A DNA stretch of 46,215 nt from a virus (IMGVR_UViG_3300010885_016948:1-46215); one strand, 5' to 3'; counted from the stretch's first letter, positions 1 to 7,801 are shown. Translations and numbers: made by a program. Notes: generated from the letters alone by a model not told the origin.

Positions 1-1176
1 ATCTTCAATAGTATCATTCAGTGCATTGATAGCATCACTACCATCTATACCGACAGCCAATGGTTCTTTCATTAATTCTTTTAATTCGGCCATTGCACCA
101 TCAGAGATGGCATTGCCGTCTTGATTATTGTAATCATCATCGGTCATATCGTCAGCCCAATCATCAAACTCTCTGATGTATTTGTTTTCATTTGCTTGTT
201 GACGGCGTTGATGAGCTTTATATACATAGGGTAATGCATCAGTCATCCGATCATCAAACATTTTTTTCATGAATCTTTCTTTCAAGGATTCAAGATCAAT
301 GTCAGTAGTGTCATGTGGTTGTTCAGGCATAAAACTTTCAGCATATTCTTTATATCCTCGTCCGCCACCTAGTTTCTTTAATCCACTATTGAGTTCATGG
401 TATCGTTCGGCTGCAGCCTCACACATATTTTTAGTTTCTTCGTCTTCAAACATACGATGTTTTGTTCCGCGAACAAATGACCCAAGTTTTGACATTTCCT
501 CAACCATTTGAACAATGTGTTGACCTAATCCGTCATGCACTTGCCCGCCATGTGCTATGTGTTCAGCCATTGCTCTTCCTGCACTTAATTTCTTAAATGG
601 CATACGGAAGCGTTCACCTTCTGCTGTTTCAATAAACATGCTATCAATTTTTCTAGACCTGGCACCACGAACTTCATCATTAATAACATCGCTATGTTTA
701 ACCACTAGTCTGACAGGACCCATATCTTGATAGCTAGTACGACTATTGCCGTGCAATTTGCTTTCTGTCACTGCCTTTTCATTAGCGGTGAATACATCGG
801 AAGATTTAGATGCTTGTTCTACATCTCTGATATTAAGGTTGTCTCTATTGATATCTCTGGTGTCAAACTTTAGCAAGTTGCGTTTAGCAAACAACCGTAA
901 CCCGCGTAAAAAATCAAACCATTCTTGTTGTTCTATGCCTTTGATTTTTTCACTCAAGTTTTTGCTGAAGTAAACTTTCAAGCTAGTTTCATCAGCAAGA
1001 CTTAGAGTAATGTTACCGTAATTCTTTTTAGCTGAACTAAGGTAATCAAAGTTAAAGAACCTAGCTTTTTCAGCATCAGTTGTATCTTTAGCTTGTTCGT
1101 CACCTAAAGTAACATGTTCAAATCTACTGCGAATTTTATCAAACAATAACTCTGCTATTTTTTCAATATTTTTCAT
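1..1176 (-). CDS. Hypothetical phage structural-type protein, 3' end outside window
   Basis: The frame is open for all 392 codons from an ATG at 1176 to the left edge, so the gene is partial. I translated it codon by codon and found no stop. The protein is hydrophilic and helix-rich. It begins MKNIEKIAELLF and becomes very acidic near the edge (DDWADDMTDDDYNN). It lies just downstream of the large terminase on the same strand. A CATAAATA late-type octamer (1205-1212) and an AAGG Shine-Dalgarno-like stretch precede the ATG. I recognise no catalytic motif. Its place in the head/packaging cluster suggests a virion or head-assembly role, but that is inference only. Confidence 0.8.
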   Translation of the reverse strand, partial: MKNIEKIAELLFDKIRSRFEHVTLGDEQAKDTTDAEKARFFNFDYLSSAKKNYGNITLSLADETSLKVYFSKNLSEKIKGIEQQEWFDFLRGLRLFAKRNLLKFDTRDINRDNLNIRDVEQASKSSDVFTANEKAVTESKLHGNSRTSYQDMGPVRLVVKHSDVINDEVRGARSRKIDSMFIETAEGERFRMPFKKLSAGRAMAEHIAHGGQVHDGLGQHIVQMVEEMSKLGSFVRGTKHRMFEDEETKNMCEAAAERYHELNSGLKKLGGGRGYKEYAESFMPEQPHDTTDIDLESLKERFMKKMFDDRMTDALPYVYKAHQRRQQANENKYIREFDDWADDMTDDDYNNQDGNAISDGAMAELKELMKEPLAVGIDGSDAINALNDTIED

Positions 1177-1204
1177 GGGATGCCAACCTTGCTGGGTAAT
1201 ATAG

Positions 1205-1212
1205 TATTTATG
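1205..1212 (-). promoter_or_regulatory. T4-late-like promoter octamer CATAAATA
   Basis: On the minus strand it reads CATAAATACTAT, 7/8 to the T4 late consensus TATAAATA. It lies 29 nt before the ATG at 1176 and overlaps the last codons of the terminase gene, so the downstream gene could be transcribed independently. Confidence 0.55.
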
Positions 1213-2770
1213 ACATCATGATAAAGGGCATCGGAGTGATAACCTCATCAGTCTCGTCTCTGAGTCTTGAATCAAGAGTAGAGTCAAAATTTTGTAGTAA
1301 TTGCACTATTCTGATTGCTAGTAGCATACTCATTACCAAATCATCCTTTTCTCCAGGTTTAGCAGAGAAACTACCGCCACTTGCAACGAAATTCTTCAAT
1401 TCACTGATAAGATTACCACTGTTTATTGTTAGTTTCTTATACTCAACCATGTTCTTGAACTTGGCACATGAAGCAATTTTACTTTTATTAGTGGTAGTGA
1501 ACCCTTTTCTTTTTCTACCTTGTCCGGCTTTGGCTGGTTCTGATAGAAAGGTTCCACGAATATGTTCCTCACCGACTTCAGCTATTGATATCAATGCTGC
1601 CTCGCCTAAACTATTATTTTCAACACTGTAATAGATATTATTTTCGTTTCCGATTTGTTCATGAATATAATTGCAAATTTCTTTTACTACATTTATTTGG
1701 GATTTAACTGGAGTACGATTATGTTGCCATTCAGCTACTTGGATACAGCTAGGCAATTCTAGAACTTGAATAGCTGCATTATCTCCTCCAGTACCTAGAC
1801 TTGGATCAAGAGCGACGATATATGTTTGTCCTCGTTTTGGTTTTGCATACCATCTGATTTGACCTTGTTTTTCAAGTGGAGGAGTAGCAACCATATCTAC
1901 TAGATGACTTGCTCCGATTAATGTTTCATCATAGATTAAAAATTCACAATCGTGTTCTCGGCGGAAGCGATCTTCACCGATTCTTGATTGTTCTTCTGCT
2001 GCCCATTTTTCATCTCTATCTGGATGTTCATTCCAATAGGATCTGAATGCACGGAATCCATTTGTACCTAATTCAGTTGGATTACCATACGCATCAATAC
2101 ATTTATTAGCTTCTTTCCATATAATAGAAAATTGGTCTTCGTCTGAGTTAGGGGTACTAGTAATAATAGCTTTACCACCAGTACTTAATGTGGGTGAAAT
2201 GCTTGTCCAAAATTCACGGGCGATAGTAGGACGGACATATGCAAACTCATCCGAATAGAGTAATGAAATACTCATACCCCGTCCAGTTGTTTCTGTAGTA
2301 GTTTGCGAAACAATTCGTGATCCGTTATCAAAGTCAATAGAACCTTTATTGTAACTAGTTGCACCGGCTCTAATATGATCTGGGACTGATTCGTATCCAT
2401 ATCTAATACGCTGCATAATTTCTTGAGCACCGGTGTATTTGTGAGCAGCAACTAGAATAGTGCTATCTGGTATAAACATTGCTCTCCATAACAAGTATCC
2501 TGCAGCACTAGTTGTTTTACCCGTTTGACGAGGCATTAAGCTTACACTAAAGCGATAGTTATGATAGGTATCAATTAATCTATCTTGGTATTCAAATGCC
2601 GAGTAGTGTATTCTTCCGCGAACTGGATGTTGGATGAAGAAATAATTATTCATAAAATACTTTGGTCCTGTAACAGGATCAGCGCATTTCGCTACTTCAA
2701 TAATCTGTTGTTCAGTGAAGGTCTCTACTTGATTTGCCCGTTTAACCAGGGCTATTTCTGGTTTACTCAT
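1208..2770 (-). CDS. 17: Terminase large subunit (T4 gp17-like packaging ATPase/nuclease)
   Basis: This is the DNA-packaging motor, which docks on the portal, hydrolyses ATP to pump DNA into the prohead and cuts the concatemer. An N-terminal ATPase is visible: Walker A MPRQTGKTT at about residues 79-87, Walker B with SLLYSDEF at about 169-176, and the coupling motif TSTPN at about 204-208. A C-terminal RNase-H-type nuclease follows, with its first acidic residue in VALDPSLGTGGDN at about 319-331. The length is 520 aa, against about 610 in T4. The ATG at 2770 sits inside a perfect palindrome and has no Shine-Dalgarno. The stop of the upstream 61-aa gene is 16 nt away, so translation may be coupled. 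The family call is secure. Confidence 0.96.
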   Translation of the reverse strand: MSKPEIALVKRANQVETFTEQQIIEVAKCADPVTGPKYFMNNYFFIQHPVRGRIHYSAFEYQDRLIDTYHNYRFSVSLMPRQTGKTTSAAGYLLWRAMFIPDSTILVAAHKYTGAQEIMQRIRYGYESVPDHIRAGATSYNKGSIDFDNGSRIVSQTTTETTGRGMSISLLYSDEFAYVRPTIAREFWTSISPTLSTGGKAIITSTPNSDEDQFSIIWKEANKCIDAYGNPTELGTNGFRAFRSYWNEHPDRDEKWAAEEQSRIGEDRFRREHDCEFLIYDETLIGASHLVDMVATPPLEKQGQIRWYAKPKRGQTYIVALDPSLGTGGDNAAIQVLELPSCIQVAEWQHNRTPVKSQINVVKEICNYIHEQIGNENNIYYSVENNSLGEAALISIAEVGEEHIRGTFLSEPAKAGQGRKRKGFTTTNKSKIASCAKFKNMVEYKKLTINSGNLISELKNFVASGGSFSAKPGEKDDLVMSMLLAIRIVQLLQNFDSTLDSRLRDETDEVITPMPFIMMS

Positions 2771-2781
2771 ATATATGAGTA
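2764..2781. promoter_or_regulatory. 18-bp perfect palindrome over the terminase start codon
   Basis: TACTCAT-ATAT-ATGAGTA is a perfect inverted repeat, and the ATG of the large terminase gene (2770-2768) lies in its 3' arm. In RNA this gives a 7-bp stem with an AUAU loop that would hide the start codon. Ribosomes reaching the upstream stop (2787-2789) could open it. Confidence 0.6.
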
Positions 2782-2786
2782 CTTAT

Positions 2787-2972
2787 TCAACGAGATTGTG
2801 ATGTGTCAAAAAGAGACTTAACAAAAGTATTAGTATCTTTGACAAGTGGATCATTAGTAGTTGGGATACCAACTAGTTGTTGTAATTGTTGTAAATCAGC
2901 AGAATCAAGAACTGTATCAGGGATAGCAGACTGAGTGAAGTTACCTGCTGTTATCCTATATTGTTTAATCAT
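2787..2972 (-). CDS. Small hypothetical protein, 61 aa
   Basis: A short ORF (MIKQYRITAGNF...) lies between a capsid-targeted-like 61-aa protein and the large terminase. Its ATG overlaps the stop of the preceding gene by 4 nt (ATGA), and it ends 16 nt before the terminase ATG, so it sits tightly in a translationally coupled series. The protein is polar, with a glutamine/leucine-rich middle (DLQQLQQLVG) and a C-terminus rich in D, S and T. I recognise no domain. The overlaps and lack of spacing are the main support that it is real. Its function is unknown. Confidence 0.65.
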   Translation of the reverse strand: MIKQYRITAGNFTQSAIPDTVLDSADLQQLQQLVGIPTTNDPLVKDTNTFVKSLFDTSQSR

Positions 2973-3154
2973 CGTTTATCTTTACGATGAGATGGTCTAG
3001 TCATCAATTTTTTCATATATTCAGGAGTGATAGTGCCGCCACCTATTGGACTAGCACTATCATTAGCAACTGGATTGTTACTACTTTCTTTGTAAGGTTG
3101 CTGAAAACGAAGTTTGTGTTCAGCTTCTGTCAAGTACTCCTGAAAAGATTTCAT
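2969..3154 (-). CDS. Small probable internal head protein with capsid-targeting-like N-terminus
   Basis: The 61-aa protein begins MKSFQEYLTEA. This closely resembles the capsid-targeting peptide of T4 internal protein III (MKTYQEFIAEA from memory). It contains an L-T-E/A site fitting the gp21 prohead protease rule (L/I)xE/(A/G). Cleavage after residue 10 would leave a basic, proline/serine-containing peptide of about 51 aa (ends HRKDKR). The start overlaps the stop of the upstream 658-aa gene by 4 nt, and the stop overlaps the next ATG. The role as a packaged internal protein is inferred from the N-terminus and from two neighbours with similar starts. No homologue is recalled for the rest. 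Confidence 0.65.
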   Translation of the reverse strand: MKSFQEYLTEAEHKLRFQQPYKESSNNPVANDSASPIGGGTITPEYMKKLMTRPSHRKDKR

Positions 3155-5127
3155 TTTTTGATTTTATGAGTAGTGACATTGCCTTTCCATGCTGGTAGCT
3201 TAATGTCATTTGATTTAGTTGCTTTCTTTTCAGCAGATGGTTTCGCATCATTAGAGGCATCATCTGATTTATCTAAGTAGCCATGTCCCTTAGGTCCAGC
3301 CTTATGTATTTGTCCAGCCTTAGTAGTAATTATCTTACCACCTTTAGAAGTCTTGGAGACATCACCAATTTCATTCACCAGTTTAATGCTATCAAGTTCT
3401 TCCATCAAACGCTTTTCAATGCGTTGGAGTTCAAGTGATTCAGCAGTAGCTAATGAACGAGCTAATGGATTAGCAGCAGGATTTGCAGTGGCAGGATCTT
3501 GCTTCTTCATTCTGTTTAAATCATTACCTTGTTGCAATTGAGTTGACACAGGTTGAATTTCTGGTTGTGGTTCATTTGCATATTCTTCTTCCATTGAAAC
3601 TTGAATTTCTGGCTCATGGTATTCTGCAGAACCACCAGCCATACCAGCTAGTTTTAGTATTTGAGCTAATTGTTCTGCTGCTTCACCTTGTGCAGTGACA
3701 GTAAGACTTTTGCTACCGGTTTGGGTATCAAGATTGCTACTGATGTTCATTCCTGATTCTTGGTCAGGCCTTACTTGGCCGTCCATTGCTTGATCCCAGC
3801 ATTCTTCCAGTGATTCATTTGATTTAGCATCCTTGCTACGCTTCCAAGCAGTTGAGTATAGAACACTCATGCCTTTATGTTTACCATATTGTTTCATAAA
3901 GCGTTCTTTGTTGGACTTAATCCAATCTTCTTGTCCAGGAGCAGCAACTTCATCAACCATCTCTTCTTCATTGATGCTTTCTTCAACTTCTTTACCTGGA
4001 GCACCTAAGGCCTGTGCAGCTTGTTGTGCTAATTCCATAGTAGGGAAGTCAATACCATAATATACCCGGCCGCCATCCATGCCACCCGATGCACCCCTAT
4101 GCCAACCTTGTGCCGCTAATTGCGGATTAATTTTTTGTAGTTTTGCCATTACTTTTTCGCCAGCGCGGTCGTTGCCATCTATTTCCAATCGGCCCCTATT
4201 GACCCGGTCCGGCGACATGGAGTTAATATAAGGTTGCACTACCCGAAATTTTGGCATACCGAATCCTAAAAAGCTCTCCTCCATAGCACCATTTTGTTTA
4301 CCTGGAGCACCTAAGGCCTGTGCGGCTTGTTGTGCTAATTCCATAGTAGGGAAGTTAATACCATAATATACCCGGCCGCCATCCATCCCACCCGATGCAC
4401 CCGAATGCCAACCTTGTGCCGCTAATTGCGGATTAATTTTTTGTAGTTTTGCCATTACTTTTTCACCGGCGGCTTCGTTGCCAGTTATTTCCAATCGGCC
4501 TACGTTGACCCGGTCCGGCGACATCGAGTGATTATAAGGTTGCACTACCCGAAATTTTGGCATACCGAATCCTAAAAAGCTCTCATCCATAGCACCATTT
4601 TGTTGAACACCACCCGTTACTATTGGATCTCTAGCGTTTTTAATTAGATAATTTAAAAACTCGGTGAAATACATAGGATTTGTTGCCGTAGTATACATAT
4701 CTTTTGGATTGCCCATTGGGCCGCTTTTACCGGTTATTCCCTTTTGCTTGATATTTAATTCAATGCCACCTACTTGTAAGTTACTAACTTGTGCTTCTAA
4801 TCTAGGATCTCGTAGCCATTCTGAAGCCTTATGTTTTTCAAACCCTTCATCTTTGCCTTCCGCCACATCTCGGGATTTCAATCCTATCTGATTCAAGCCG
4901 TGCGGTAGAGGTTCTAAACAGGTTGGGCACTCGTTATCGTTAGCTGCCCAATCTCGCACTTTGTTTGCAATGCCACAGTGTGGACATTTGTAGCTAGCGA
5001 GATGTTCCATACCTAGTGGTACCTCCTTACTATACATAGTAGGTATTTGTGCCTCAGTGAGAATATTTTGATCAGTTTGTTTAGGTTCAATTTCTGATAA
5101 CAGTTTTAAAATTTTAGAGAAGTCCAT
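3151..5127 (-). CDS. Large head-associated structural protein with zinc ribbon and tandem duplication
   Basis: I chose the ATG at 5127 (658 aa). The longer reading from 5175 begins with TTG and overlaps the upstream gene, whereas the ATG at 5127 is 1 nt past the upstream stop and follows AAAGAAAG. From that ATG the protein starts MDFSKILKLLSE and has a prohead-protease-like L-T-E/A site at residues 23-26. A CPHC...CPTC four-cysteine zinc ribbon lies at about residues 48-70. Residues 176-277 and 278-379 are near-identical 102-aa tandem copies (ESFLGFGMPKFRVVQPY...). The stretch EDWIKSNKERFMKQYGK follows, then a long acidic, Q/P-rich, low-complexity region and a lysine-rich C-terminus. Context and N-terminus suggest a prohead core or internal protein. 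The exact role is unknown. Confidence 0.8.
   Translation of the reverse strand: MDFSKILKLLSEIEPKQTDQNILTEAQIPTMYSKEVPLGMEHLASYKCPHCGIANKVRDWAANDNECPTCLEPLPHGLNQIGLKSRDVAEGKDEGFEKHKASEWLRDPRLEAQVSNLQVGGIELNIKQKGITGKSGPMGNPKDMYTTATNPMYFTEFLNYLIKNARDPIVTGGVQQNGAMDESFLGFGMPKFRVVQPYNHSMSPDRVNVGRLEITGNEAAGEKVMAKLQKINPQLAAQGWHSGASGGMDGGRVYYGINFPTMELAQQAAQALGAPGKQNGAMEESFLGFGMPKFRVVQPYINSMSPDRVNRGRLEIDGNDRAGEKVMAKLQKINPQLAAQGWHRGASGGMDGGRVYYGIDFPTMELAQQAAQALGAPGKEVEESINEEEMVDEVAAPGQEDWIKSNKERFMKQYGKHKGMSVLYSTAWKRSKDAKSNESLEECWDQAMDGQVRPDQESGMNISSNLDTQTGSKSLTVTAQGEAAEQLAQILKLAGMAGGSAEYHEPEIQVSMEEEYANEPQPEIQPVSTQLQQGNDLNRMKKQDPATANPAANPLARSLATAESLELQRIEKRLMEELDSIKLVNEIGDVSKTSKGGKIITTKAGQIHKAGPKGHGYLDKSDDASNDAKPSAEKKATKSNDIKLPAWKGNVTTHKIKK
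3991..4602 (-). repeat. Two tandem 306-bp in-frame repeats
   Basis: The copies lie at 3991-4296 and 4297-4602 and keep the reading frame (102 codons each). By eye the encoded copies differ at only about nine residues, several clustered at charged surface-type positions (T/D, S/R, V/R, A/R). The high identity points to a recent duplication. Confidence 0.92.
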
Positions 5128-5128
5128 T

Positions 5129-5710
5129 TTATTTCTTTCTTTTTGTTGTGGGGATAGAATTTTGATAACTGCCAACTGGACTTATTTTTCCTTGAGGCGG
5201 TGGAGTATTGACCGGAGCAGCTTCTGTTGCAGCGAATTCATATTTGCGTGACACAAGTTCTTTGAGCATACTATCTTTACGCTGTTGTCCAACAAGTGCT
5301 TGTGCATCTGCTATATCTTCTAGTTCAGCTTGTGTTAGCACGGAACCATTTTTATCTTTCTTTGATGGTAATGCCGGAGTACGAAGCATATCTTCATTCT
5401 TTGTACGAACTAATACACTATTGCGTGGAAGATTTAACTTTTCTGCTACGACCTGTAGTACCTGATCACTAGTAGTTGGATACTTCAATGCTACCTCAAT
5501 GATATGGCATTCACATGGACCGATAGTTGGGAAATCAATATGCTCTTGTACTGGTAAGCGGCGAGGTTTTCCTACTGATTCAACTGAATAAGCAGACAGC
5601 GCAGTAGTTAGTTGTTCGCTGATTTTTGTATCAACATCACATCCGGCTAACCTGATACTGAACTCGTATACCTTGTTCATTTCTTGTAAATATTGAGTGA
5701 ATGGTTTCAT
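5129..5710 (-). CDS. Conserved phage structural protein with capsid-targeting-like N-terminus
   Basis: The 193-aa protein starts MKPFTQYLQEMNKVYEF. The first ten residues have the aromatic/hydrophobic spacing of T4 capsid-targeting peptides and an L-Q-E site, though the residue after it is M, not A or G. The body (residues 12-105) looks like a compact alpha/beta domain with a CECHIIEVALKYPTTSDQV stretch, and the C-terminus is lysine-rich. From memory, similar proteins occur in T4-like aquatic phages without an assigned function. It has its own late-type octamer (5731-5738) and an AGGA Shine-Dalgarno. The stop is 1 nt from the next ATG. A head or prohead role is inferred from context. Confidence 0.75.
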   Translation of the reverse strand: MKPFTQYLQEMNKVYEFSIRLAGCDVDTKISEQLTTALSAYSVESVGKPRRLPVQEHIDFPTIGPCECHIIEVALKYPTTSDQVLQVVAEKLNLPRNSVLVRTKNEDMLRTPALPSKKDKNGSVLTQAELEDIADAQALVGQQRKDSMLKELVSRKYEFAATEAAPVNTPPPQGKISPVGSYQNSIPTTKRKK

Positions 5711-5730
5711 GCGTTTAATCCTATTAGTAA

Positions 5731-5738
5731 TATTTATG
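5731..5738 (-). promoter_or_regulatory. T4-late-like promoter octamer CATAAATA
   Basis: Minus-strand CATAAATA lies 21 nt before the ATG at 5710 and is followed by AGGATT as a Shine-Dalgarno. It sits within the 28-nt gap after the small terminase gene. Confidence 0.6.
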
Positions 5739-6248
5739 TTATTGTATAGACTTTATGTCTTTAGAGCCTGCAAGAATTTGTCTTAGCAATTCATTACGAT
5801 CTAAAACAACCGCATGTCCATCAAATGACTGAGAAATGTCATCTTTTGTATTTGAATCTTTTTTAATCTGGTAATCTAGTTTAGCTTTTTGTAATTGAAG
5901 ATTTATCATTCGCAACTTCTTATCCATTTTAGCTGTTTTTGCAGTAATAGCATGGCCTAGTAATACACCAGCAGTTTGAAGTATAGTTCCGCTAAATCTA
6001 GCCTCTACATTCATACCGAGGTCAATCAAGTCATTAAATTTATCTGTAGCTAGTTTTGCTAGTTCATCTAATTCATCATCTCCAGTATCTAAATCTCTAA
6101 CCATGGGTAATGCTAGATCAATTTTATCAATGGCCTGATCTATATCAATCATCAAATTTTTGTTTTCTTCAATAAATGCATTTACCTCCGGATCAGCACT
6201 AACTGATTCTTTTGGTAAGTCAAAAAGGGTTTCAAGTTTACGAGTCAT
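5739..6248 (-). CDS. 16: Probable terminase small subunit (T4 gp16-like)
   Basis: The 169-aa protein matches the T4 gp16 length (164 aa). It contains a FDLPKES segment, an acidic N-terminal part, a helical middle (residues 35-130, DIDQAIDKIDLALPMVRDL... and KMDKKLRMINLQLQKAKLDYQIKK) predicted to form the oligomerising coiled coil, and a short C-terminal tail. In T4-like phages small terminase recognises DNA and regulates the gp17 ATPase. Here it lies upstream of gp17 on the same strand but is separated from it by four genes, unlike the adjacent 16-17 pair of T4. The call rests on fold-like features, length and context, not on a catalytic motif. Confidence 0.65.
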   Translation of the reverse strand: MTRKLETLFDLPKESVSADPEVNAFIEENKNLMIDIDQAIDKIDLALPMVRDLDTGDDELDELAKLATDKFNDLIDLGMNVEARFSGTILQTAGVLLGHAITAKTAKMDKKLRMINLQLQKAKLDYQIKKDSNTKDDISQSFDGHAVVLDRNELLRQILAGSKDIKSIQ

Positions 6249-6283
6249 ATGTTATTTAGAATAAAAGTAAAGTGTTTTAATGA

Positions 6284-7057
6284 TTACGAATAACCAGTTG
6301 GACCGTTGATATCTAACCAGAAACTACTAGTACCGTCATTGCTGTATCTATACAAAACACCAGTATTTGTTTTATACCACATATCTCCAACAACTGGATT
6401 AGCTGGAGGATTGATACTAGTTACATTTAATGAACCAGTTTTTATTGGTTGTCCGTTAGCGTAGAAATAACTATTAGTATAAATTGAGCTAGTAATTACA
6501 TTACCAGAATTAATGTTACTGGTTACTACTAGGTTACCTAAGGTACCTACCGAAGTTATATTTGGTTGATATGCAGTAATTAATGTACCACTTACATTAG
6601 TGAATACACCATTAGTACCACTTACATTACCAGTAGTTACATTACCAGTAGCTGTTATTGCACCGAATGATCCAGTAGTGTCAGTTGCACTGGTACCTGA
6701 TACTGTAAATGATGCACCAGTTGAACTAGTGAGTGATATACCATTTTCAGTAGCAGATATGGACGCGCCGCCGATATTAATTGTATTACCACTGACATAT
6801 AGTGATCTAAATCTAAATGATGGGCTACCTAAATCATACGTCTCATTAGAAGAAGGTATTATATTACCACTAGTAGTAGTACCCTCTACTACCAATGATG
6901 CTAATGAGACTGCAAGTAATTTTCCTCCTACAGTGTTACCGTCGGAAATTCTGAGGTCTCCTATAGCTTCTTCATAGAAGATAGTACCTTTTTCCCCGAC
7001 GAAATTATCTGCAGGTATTGTTACTACTCTGCCAGATTTTATTTTGTGAAAGGACAT
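6284..7057 (-). CDS. Small tail-fibre-like protein
   Basis: The 257-aa beta-rich protein has an N-terminal segment (KSGRVVTIPADNFVGEKGTIFYEE, ISDGNTVGGKLL) followed by fibre repeat units: YDLGSPSFRFRSLYVSGN at about residues 73-90, several GNVTTGNVSGT steps, and QPNITSVGTLGNL. The C-terminal module (NPVVGDMWYKTNTGVLYRY...W) resembles the tryptophan modules of the fibre cluster at 20-46 kb. The QPNITSVGTL and YTNSYFYANGQP motifs also occur in the 1483-aa fibre at 39900-44351. It sits apart from the other fibres, between small terminase and a 76-aa gene. It is a likely virion appendage, and its attachment site is unknown. Confidence 0.75.
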   Translation of the reverse strand: MSFHKIKSGRVVTIPADNFVGEKGTIFYEEAIGDLRISDGNTVGGKLLAVSLASLVVEGTTTSGNIIPSSNETYDLGSPSFRFRSLYVSGNTINIGGASISATENGISLTSSTGASFTVSGTSATDTTGSFGAITATGNVTTGNVSGTNGVFTNVSGTLITAYQPNITSVGTLGNLVVTSNINSGNVITSSIYTNSYFYANGQPIKTGSLNVTSINPPANPVVGDMWYKTNTGVLYRYSNDGTSSFWLDINGPTGYS

Positions 7058-7073
7058 ACCTGTCTATTTCTAC

Positions 7074-7304
7074 TCAGACTGATTCATCGTCATCATCTAC
7101 GGTAATAATTTGGTCAATAACATCACTATCTTTTCCAGCAGCGTGTTTCATCAATTCAATCTTTTGTTGAAGAGGTGGAATAAAATTTGAAGAAAGTTCT
7201 TCATCATCAATAGGTGTTTGGTTATTCACTGCAATTTCAGGTTCACCATCACCATTAAATTTTATATTGATCGGTATATTAATTACAAATTCTTTAGCTC
7301 GCAT
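7074..7304 (-). CDS. Small acidic conserved phage protein, 76 aa
   Basis: I chose the ATG at 7304, preceded by GGAG at good spacing. A longer reading would begin with TTG at 7325. The protein (MRAKEFVINIPINIKFNGDGEPE...) has a short beta-like N-terminal segment, a PPLQQKIELMKHAAGKDS helix and a very acidic end (VDDDDESV). From memory, similar short proteins recur in T4-like aquatic phage genomes without a function. It lies between gp4 and a fibre-like gene, with a late-type octamer and a small hairpin upstream. Confidence 0.7.
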   Translation of the reverse strand: MRAKEFVINIPINIKFNGDGEPEIAVNNQTPIDDEELSSNFIPPLQQKIELMKHAAGKDSDVIDQIITVDDDDESV

Positions 7305-7352
7305 AACTTCTCCAATTTCTGTCAAGTTGAACTAATAATTCAACGGATACTA

Positions 7353-7360
7353 TATTTATC
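7353..7360 (-). promoter_or_regulatory. T4-late-like promoter octamer GATAAATA
   Basis: Minus-strand GATAAATA (7/8 to TATAAATA) lies in the 65-nt gap between the gp4-like gene and the ATG at 7304. A 6-bp hairpin (arms 7326-7331 and 7339-7344) would fall in the mRNA leader. Confidence 0.5.
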
Positions 7361-7369
7361 AGGGTATGC

Positions 7370-7801
7370 TTAACGCTTTGTACCTTGGAAGATATCATGT
7401 TCAGTAACTATACGGAATTTCATACCATGTGCTTGACAAAATGCTCTAGCCGCAGTCCATTTTGCCATATTTAATATTACCGCTGCTTTATCACGAACAC
7501 TTTTTGCAGTTTCAAGTGTGGTTTCTTTAAGTGGTTTTACTTCAATTACTTCAGCATGTTTTTGTTGTTGAGCATCTATATACACCATCATAAAATCAGG
7601 GATATAAATTGTATTCTTACCACTTAAAGGATTTCTATATGGTATCATGAATGGTTCACTTGCCCATTGTAATACTGCAGGATTGTTATCGCAGAAGGTC
7701 ATGAATGTCATTTCCCATGAACTACGATATGTCGGCATTTTTTTACCAACATACTTTTCCATATTCCTTACAGAAAATTTACCTTGAGCATATTTACTCA
7801 T
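7370..7801 (-). CDS. 4: Head completion protein, T4 gp4-like nuclease fold
   Basis: The 143-aa protein matches the gp4 (50/65) head-completion family, about 150 aa in T4. Conserved pieces are visible: KYVGKKMPTYRSSWE at residues 16-30, FCDNNP, WASEPFMIPYRNPLSGK, YIPDF at 66-70 and AEVIEVKP at 83-90. E30, D69 and E87-x-K89 fit a PD-(D/E)xK, TnsA-like nuclease centre. In T4 the protein stabilises and completes DNA-filled heads before tail joining. Its ATG overlaps the stop of the 123-aa upstream gene by 4 nt. Family assignment is confident. The nuclease activity is inferred from the motif. Confidence 0.9.
   Translation of the reverse strand: MSKYAQGKFSVRNMEKYVGKKMPTYRSSWEMTFMTFCDNNPAVLQWASEPFMIPYRNPLSGKNTIYIPDFMMVYIDAQQQKHAEVIEVKPLKETTLETAKSVRDKAAVILNMAKWTAARAFCQAHGMKFRIVTEHDIFQGTKR

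Noticed and set aside
5128-5175. Longer start of the zinc-ribbon head protein at 5175
   Set aside because: It would use TTG, overlap the upstream gene by 47 nt and hide the targeting-like N-terminus. The ATG at 5127 fits the gene spacing.
6253-6260. TCTAAATA octamer before the small terminase
   Set aside because: It lies only 4 nt from the ATG, is a weak match and its spacing does not match the group of three with 6 nt. Probably chance.
7305-7325. TTG start at 7325 for the small acidic protein, and the TTGACA there as a -35 box
   Set aside because: The ATG at 7304 has a GGAG at proper spacing, and no -10 box lies 16-18 nt from the TTGACA.
7326-7344. Hairpin GTTGAA/TTCAAC as a terminator
   Set aside because: Six base pairs, no T-run, and it lies in the leader of the 76-aa gene rather than after a stop in the right place.
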